Source: Candidatus Aerophobota bacterium
GTDB lineage: Bacteria > Aerophobota > Aerophobia > Aerophobales > JAGGXI01
DNA length: 27,167 nt
Assembly: GCA_021163155.1 (NCBI GenBank)
Contig: JAGGXI010000087.1
Coordinates: 1-27,167, forward strand
Direction of reading: 5' to 3'
Of the stretch, positions 23,501 to 27,167 are shown piece by piece; positions within the stretch are counted from its first letter, which is position 1, and every line of letters begins with the position of its first letter. Made by a program: the position numbers and the translations under genes. The notes beneath the pieces were generated by a model, which was given only the letters and a program-made list of their open reading frames with translations, had not been told where the DNA came from and ran no database searches.

Positions 23501-23571
23501 GTAGGGGCGACTTCAGTCGCCCTTTGCAAAACAAGAGTCAGAGTCTATTGGGAAGCTAAAGCCTCCCCTAC
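23501..23571 (+). repeat. two-hairpin GTAG-bounded element, GGGCGACT family, copy 2
   Basis: The left part repeats the 19421 copy: GTAG then GGGCGACTTCAGTCGCCC (23505-23522). The right part contains GGGAAGC-TAAA-GCCTCCC (23550-23567), followed by CTAC (23568-23571), which is GTAG on the minus strand. The element is thus two GTAG-led hairpins facing inward, bounded by GTAGGGG/CCCCTAC. This is the layout of a paired REP element (BIME). It could also fold in hisC mRNA just beyond the gene. Confidence 0.75.
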
Positions 23572-23623
23572 CCAGAGAGAGCTTTAACAGTTTGCCGAAT
23601 CTTCACTTAGTGCATCCTAAATA

Positions 23624-24724
23624 TTAAATGCTTATTACCTCTTTAAGAGCTTGAATAAACTTTTTATTCTCATAAGGAGTTCCTATAGTAACCCTAATGA
23701 AATCTGGGCAACCCCAGGTTACTCCTGGTCGAATAATTATTCCTTTTTTTAATAATTCTTCAAAGATAACTTTTGTATCTTTTTTTAAATCAATAAAAAT
23801 GAAATTAGTCTCTGTAGGAACATAAAATAGCCCTAACTTTTTTAGTTCCTTATATAAATACCCCTTTCCTTCCTTATTCAACCTTAAAACTTTCCTTTTG
23901 TGTTCCTCATCATCCAAAGAAGCTAAAGCTGCCACTTGAGCCAATCGGTTTACAGAGAAAATATCCACTACTCTCCTAAGATAGCCAATTAGCTCTTGTT
24001 TTGCTATGGCATAGCCTACTCTAATTCCTGCTAATCCAGCTATTTTGGAGAAGGTGCGTAAAACAATTACGTTCTTTCCCTCTCGAACATAAGATAAACT
24101 ATCTGGATAATTATCATCTTCAACATAATCGCAATAAGCCTCATCAAAAACCACGATTACATCTTCAGGAACATTTCTCATAAATTTATCCACTGCCTCT
24201 TTAGTAACTATTGTTCCTGTAGGGTTGTTGGGATTGCATACAACAATTAGTTTTGTTCTTTTATTTACTCTTTGGATGATACTTTCCAGATCATAAGTAT
24301 AATCTTTAAGTTTTACAGGTATTATCTTCCCTCCCATAATTTTAACTACACTTTCATAAACGGGGAAAGTAATCTCTCCCATAATCACCTCATCATCCTT
24401 ATTAATGAAAGCCATTCCCGTAAGTTTAATGATGTTATCTCCACCATTGGCGATAATTATCATCTCTTTATCAAGTTTTAATTTTTGAGCTAACTTTTCT
24501 CTTAAGATTCTGCTTGAGCCATCAGGATAAAGATTAACGTTATCTGCTTCCTTTTTTATTGCTTCTACAGCTAAAGGCGAAGGGCCAATAGAAGTCTCAT
24601 TAGAAGCTAACTTTATAACCTCTTTTAAACCTAATTCTCGTTTTACCTCTTCAATTGGTTTACCAGGGATATAAGGTTTTATAGATAATATTTCTTCTCG
24701 TATTAAACTCTTTTCTTTTTTCAT
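23624..24724 (-). CDS. hisC: histidinol-phosphate aminotransferase (class I/II PLP enzyme)
   Basis: The enzyme transfers an amino group to imidazole-acetol phosphate in histidine synthesis. The 366-aa protein has the HisC opening SIKPYIPGKPIEEV, LASNETSIGPSP, NPNNPTG (164-170), DEAYCDY (194-200) and the PLP lysine K227 in RTFSKIAGLAGIRVGYA. No other his gene is near. It follows the amino-acid transporter genes by 28 bases with GGAAGGAA before its ATG, so it may share their transcript and could act on an imported amino acid, for example an aromatic one. Confidence 0.88.
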   Translation of the reverse strand: MKKEKSLIREEILSIKPYIPGKPIEEVKRELGLKEVIKLASNETSIGPSPLAVEAIKKEADNVNLYPDGSSRILREKLAQKLKLDKEMIIIANGGDNIIKLTGMAFINKDDEVIMGEITFPVYESVVKIMGGKIIPVKLKDYTYDLESIIQRVNKRTKLIVVCNPNNPTGTIVTKEAVDKFMRNVPEDVIVVFDEAYCDYVEDDNYPDSLSYVREGKNVIVLRTFSKIAGLAGIRVGYAIAKQELIGYLRRVVDIFSVNRLAQVAALASLDDEEHKRKVLRLNKEGKGYLYKELKKLGLFYVPTETNFIFIDLKKDTKVIFEELLKKGIIIRPGVTWGCPDFIRVTIGTPYENKKFIQALKEVISI

Positions 24725-24752
24725 TTTTTATTCCTTCCTTTCTATTATTCAT

Positions 24753-25424
24753 CTATTTTCTCATTTCTGATCCGGGAATTTCCACTTTTTTCTCTAAGCT
24801 ATTAAGGAATTTGGTAACTACAGAAACCATTAATAGATAGATTGCTCCTACAACAAGAAAGACTTCCGTATATTTAAAGTAACGGCTTGCAACAATTTTT
24901 CCTGCACCTGTTAGCTCTATGCAGGTAACCATAAAAGCTAAAGAAGAATACTTTACCAGGTAGATGATTTCATTAGAGCAACCAGGGATAGCCCTCCTTA
25001 AAGCCTGAGGAAGGATAATATACAAAATTGCTTTAAATTTACTCATCCCTAAAGACTTGGCAGCCATCATCTGGCCACTTTTTATTGATTGGATAGCTCC
25101 TCTAATATATTCTGAATGATAAGCACCGCTGCAAAGTGCAAATCCTATGACTGCTGCTGTAAAGGGAGAAAAGAAGATGCCCAGAGAAGGGAGCCCGTAA
25201 TAGATAATGAAAAGTTGCACTAATAAAGGAGTACCTCTGAAGAGAGCTACATAACCAGTACACAACAGAGAGATAAATTTATTTCCATATACTCGTCCTA
25301 CAGCCATTAAAATTCCTATAACCAACGCAGGGGGGATAGATAGGACTATTAATTTAAGAGTAACCATTGTTCCCTCTAATAAAAAAGGTAAAGCAGTATC
25401 CCAGATAAAATAGAGCTCACCCAT
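24753..25424 (-). CDS. amino-acid ABC transporter permease (HisM/GlnP type)
   Basis: The 223-aa inner-membrane protein has the polar amino acid permease pattern: a first helix after LPFLLEGTMVTL, the FRGTPLLVQLFIIYYGLP block, and the ATPase-docking EAA loop AKSLGMSKFKAILYIILPQALRRAIPG. It resembles the other permease of this operon along its length, so the two probably form a heterodimer. AGGAGAA precedes the ATG. It is cotranscribed upstream of hisC. Confidence 0.92.
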   Translation of the reverse strand: MGELYFIWDTALPFLLEGTMVTLKLIVLSIPPALVIGILMAVGRVYGNKFISLLCTGYVALFRGTPLLVQLFIIYYGLPSLGIFFSPFTAAVIGFALCSGAYHSEYIRGAIQSIKSGQMMAAKSLGMSKFKAILYIILPQALRRAIPGCSNEIIYLVKYSSLAFMVTCIELTGAGKIVASRYFKYTEVFLVVGAIYLLMVSVVTKFLNSLEKKVEIPGSEMRK

Positions 25425-25506
25425 TTTTTTCTCCTGATTTTATTTCTGGAGAATCAATAATAGCCTTTATCTTCTCTTCTAATGTTATATTTTTATCTTC
25501 AGACAT
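25417..25506 (-). CDS. possible 29-residue small ORF between the permease genes
   Basis: An ATG at 25506 opens a 29-codon frame (MSEDKNITLEEKIKAII...) that ends by overlapping the next permease start by 8 bases. GGAGAG lies ten bases before the ATG. The peptide is charged with a helical middle and has no membrane segment. The fit into the gap suggests translational coupling. No homologue is recognised, and a frame this short can arise by chance. Confidence 0.3.
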   Translation of the reverse strand: MSEDKNITLEEKIKAIIDSPEIKSGEKNG

Positions 25507-25510
25507 CCTT

Positions 25511-26194
25511 TTATATCTCTCCTCTTCTTTCTCCGTAACCAGGTATTCTCACCTTTTTTTCCAGAAGATCGAGAAGCTTTACCCCTCCATAGGTTAAAAT
25601 AAGGAAAATTACAGCGCAGGTAAGAAAAACAGGCATAGGCTTATAAGTTCGAGTAGCAATAAAATTTCCTCTGGTTAGTATCTCCATCACTCCTAAAGCG
25701 TAAGTAATAGCAGAGTCCTTTAAGATAATTGAATATTCATTTGACCACCCTGGAATAGACATTCTTAAAGCCTGGGGTAGAATAATATATATGACTGCTT
25801 TAAATCTACTCATTCCTATGGAACGAGCAGCCAACATTTGCTCCTTTCTAAGTGATTGGATGCTTCCTCGGAAGATCTGGGATTGATAAGCAGTACTCCG
25901 AAGACCTAAAACAAGAACAGCGGTAGTAAAAGCTGATAAATTGATTTTTAGGAGAGGGAATAGTCCAAAGTAAAAGAGAAAAAGGAGCACTAAAACAGGA
26001 AGTCCTCGAAAAAACCAGACATAAAAAGAGATTATTTTAGAGATAGGTTTACTGCCATAGACCTGCCCTGCAGACATAGGAATGCCCATAATAAGTCCTA
26101 AGCCCAGAGCTCCTGATACAAGCTCAATTGTTACTATAGAACCCTTAAGTAAATAAGGAAGAGCCCCATAAATCATTACAAGATCTTCCATCAT
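25511..26194 (-). CDS. amino-acid ABC transporter permease (HisQ/GlnP type)
   Basis: The protein has the polar amino acid permease layout: LPYLLKGSIVTIEL, FRGLPVLVLLFLFYFGL, and the EAA loop ARSIGMSRFKAVIYIILPQALRMSIPG. The frame is open back to a GTG at 26266, giving 251 residues. That extra 24-residue start (EERKVFILCVSPSKIKRQ) is absent from the paralogous permease, whose first helix begins about 11 residues from its start. I therefore prefer ATG 26194 (or 26191), giving about 228 residues, although its binding site is weak. ATG 26260 is the other option. Confidence 0.88.
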   Translation of the reverse strand: MMEDLVMIYGALPYLLKGSIVTIELVSGALGLGLIMGIPMSAGQVYGSKPISKIISFYVWFFRGLPVLVLLFLFYFGLFPLLKINLSAFTTAVLVLGLRSTAYQSQIFRGSIQSLRKEQMLAARSIGMSRFKAVIYIILPQALRMSIPGWSNEYSIILKDSAITYALGVMEILTRGNFIATRTYKPMPVFLTCAVIFLILTYGGVKLLDLLEKKVRIPGYGERRGEI

Positions 26195-26269
26195 CTTTAT
26201 CTTTTGCCTTTTAATTTTAGATGGAGAAACGCAAAGAATAAAAACTTTACGTTCCTCCATCCCCACTTT

Positions 26270-27040
26270 TTATTTAATCATATACTTAGATATGAGTTCA
26301 TCCCATTTGGGTGATTTCATTAATCTTCTCAATCCCTCATTTAGCGTCTCTTTAAATTCTTTATCTTCTTTTCTGACAGCATATCCGTAAAGTTCTCCTG
26401 TTTTGATTATGCCGATGATTTTAAGTGGTTTCCCTTTTATCGCATCCTTCACCATAACATCATCCATCATAGCCGAATCTGTTCTTCCGTTTAACAAATC
26501 CTTTACTGCTAAAGAAAAGCCTTCGTATAGTTTTAACTTATCTTTTCCAATTATACCTTTTTTCACTAGATTGTCCTCAATCCACATTGCTGCTGTGCAT
26601 CCTCTCTGAGTTCCCACTATATATTTTCCAGTTAAAGCACTAATGATGTCGAGGTTAGAATCCTTACGAACTGCAACAGCTTGGTTTATCTCCCAATAAG
26701 GAATTGTAAAATCTACTACTTTTTTTCTCTCCTCTGTTATTGTCATTCCTGAAGCGATAAGGTCAATTTTCCCCGATTTTAAGCTGGGAATTATCGCATC
26801 CCATGCTGTGGGTTGAACTTTCACCTCAAACCCCATCTCTTTACCAATCCACTTTACAGCCTCCACATCGAATCCTGCAGGGTTACCCTCTTTATCAATA
26901 TAAGAAAAAGGAGGATAATCCGGGTCTATACCATCAATGTATACCTTCTTCCCCTGAGCCCACAGAGCACTCCCACCGAATGTCCACATCAAAGCAAACA
27001 GTGAAAGAATAAAGATAAGCAACAGTTTTTTACTTCTCAT
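26270..27040 (-). CDS. periplasmic amino-acid-binding protein of an ABC transporter
   Basis: The 256-aa protein is an SBP_bac_3-type binding protein. A signal peptide (MRSKKLLLIFILSLFALMW) ends near ALWA-QGKK; there is no lipobox Cys, so it should be a free periplasmic protein. The mature part has DPDYPPFSYIDKEGNPAGFDVEAVKWIGKEM and GKIDLIASGMTITEERKKVVDFTIPYW, both family hallmarks. I chose ATG 27040, six bases after AGGAGGTG, rather than GTG 27049, which lies inside that site. It heads the operon with the two permeases and hisC; no ATPase gene follows. Confidence 0.93.
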   Translation of the reverse strand: MRSKKLLLIFILSLFALMWTFGGSALWAQGKKVYIDGIDPDYPPFSYIDKEGNPAGFDVEAVKWIGKEMGFEVKVQPTAWDAIIPSLKSGKIDLIASGMTITEERKKVVDFTIPYWEINQAVAVRKDSNLDIISALTGKYIVGTQRGCTAAMWIEDNLVKKGIIGKDKLKLYEGFSLAVKDLLNGRTDSAMMDDVMVKDAIKGKPLKIIGIIKTGELYGYAVRKEDKEFKETLNEGLRRLMKSPKWDELISKYMIK

Positions 27041-27107
27041 TTTTTTCACCTCCTGGTGTATAATAGATTTTGGTACCCCACTAAATCTTTATTAAACAAA
27101 GTAGGGC

Positions 27108-27129
27108 GGCAGACATTATACAATCTGCC
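27108..27129 (-). promoter_or_regulatory. -10 element inside an operator-like dyad, amino-acid transporter operon
   Basis: On the minus strand TATAAT (27120-27115) lies within the inverted repeat GGCAGA...TCTGCC (arms 27108-27113 and 27124-27129, 10-base centre). A -35 at 16-17 bases is poor (about GATAAA), as expected if an activator is needed. A protein on the dyad would cover the -10. On the plus strand the dyad is preceded by GTAG (27101-27104), so it could also be a repeat. Confidence 0.4.
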
Positions 27130-27148
27130 TATTCACCTTTATCATTGC

Positions 27149-27165
27149 ATAATATTTGATATTAT
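27149..27165. promoter_or_regulatory. AT-rich dyad at the window edge
   Basis: ATAATAT and ATATTAT form a perfect inverted repeat around three bases. It sits about 110 bases before the binding-protein gene and may be an operator for that gene or for a gene beyond the edge. Confidence 0.25.
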
Positions 27166-27167
27166 AG

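Noticed and set aside
23275-23559. 94-codon plus-strand frame between the molybdenum hydroxylase operon and hisC
   Set aside because: Most of it is made of the 28-bp palindrome and the GTAG repeat, it has no binding site, and the peptide resembles nothing.
25511-26266. Permease start at GTG 26266
   Set aside because: The added 24 residues are not shared with the paralogous permease, and no binding site precedes the GTG; the choice remains tentative.

Overview
This is an AT-rich 27 kb piece of an uncultured, apparently diderm bacterial chromosome. Evidence for an outer membrane is a protein ending in an Omp85-like barrel, type II-secretion pseudopilins and a periplasmic solute-binding protein. 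An Asp23/AmaP pair, better known from Firmicutes, sits beside the acetyl-CoA carboxylase genes. Dispersed GTAG-led hairpin repeats fill several gaps. The mix recalls anaerobic candidate lineages such as Aerophobota, Atribacterota or Omnitrophota, but I cannot assign a phylum from sequence alone.

Plus-strand half (1-17998). A clipped gene end is followed by a CBS-pair protein and a membrane-anchored phospholipase D-like protein. A TTGACG/TAAAAT promoter then starts a compact operon: GDP-mannose pyrophosphorylase, M24 Xaa-Pro peptidase, EF-P, AccB and AccC (peptidase-efp-accB-accC is a widely conserved order). After a repeat-filled gap come Asp23, AmaP, a 936-aa metalloprotease/beta-propeller/outer-membrane-barrel fusion, and four pseudopilins resembling GspG, H, I and J, tightly spaced as one operon. 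Next are rpsO and pnp, rpsU with its own promoter, a roughly 180-nt rod-like inverted repeat of unknown nature, then fmt, htpX and an AMMECR1-domain gene.

Middle (18016-19315). Initiator and elongator tRNA-Met lie in tandem on the minus strand behind a near-consensus promoter, about 1.5 kb from fmt, whose enzyme formylates the initiator. A patatin-like phospholipase gene follows on the plus strand.

Minus-strand half (19551-27040). A three-subunit molybdenum hydroxylase (FAD, [2Fe-2S], Mo subunits in that order) forms one operon. A second operon encodes a periplasmic amino-acid-binding protein, two membrane permeases with a possible 29-codon ORF between them, and a HisC-type aminotransferase. 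No ABC ATPase is present in the window.

Main points of interest: the protease-propeller-barrel protein leading a pseudopilin operon; the rod-like 180-nt element; GTAG-led REP-like hairpins of several families with no transposase in view; a shared TGC-TAA(A/C) extended -10 in three promoters; EF-P with Arg at the modification site; a Cys in the molybdenum subunit next to the active-site Arg, where CO dehydrogenase carries its copper ligand; and heavy use of TTG starts. No CRISPR array, insertion sequence, phage gene or rRNA was seen.
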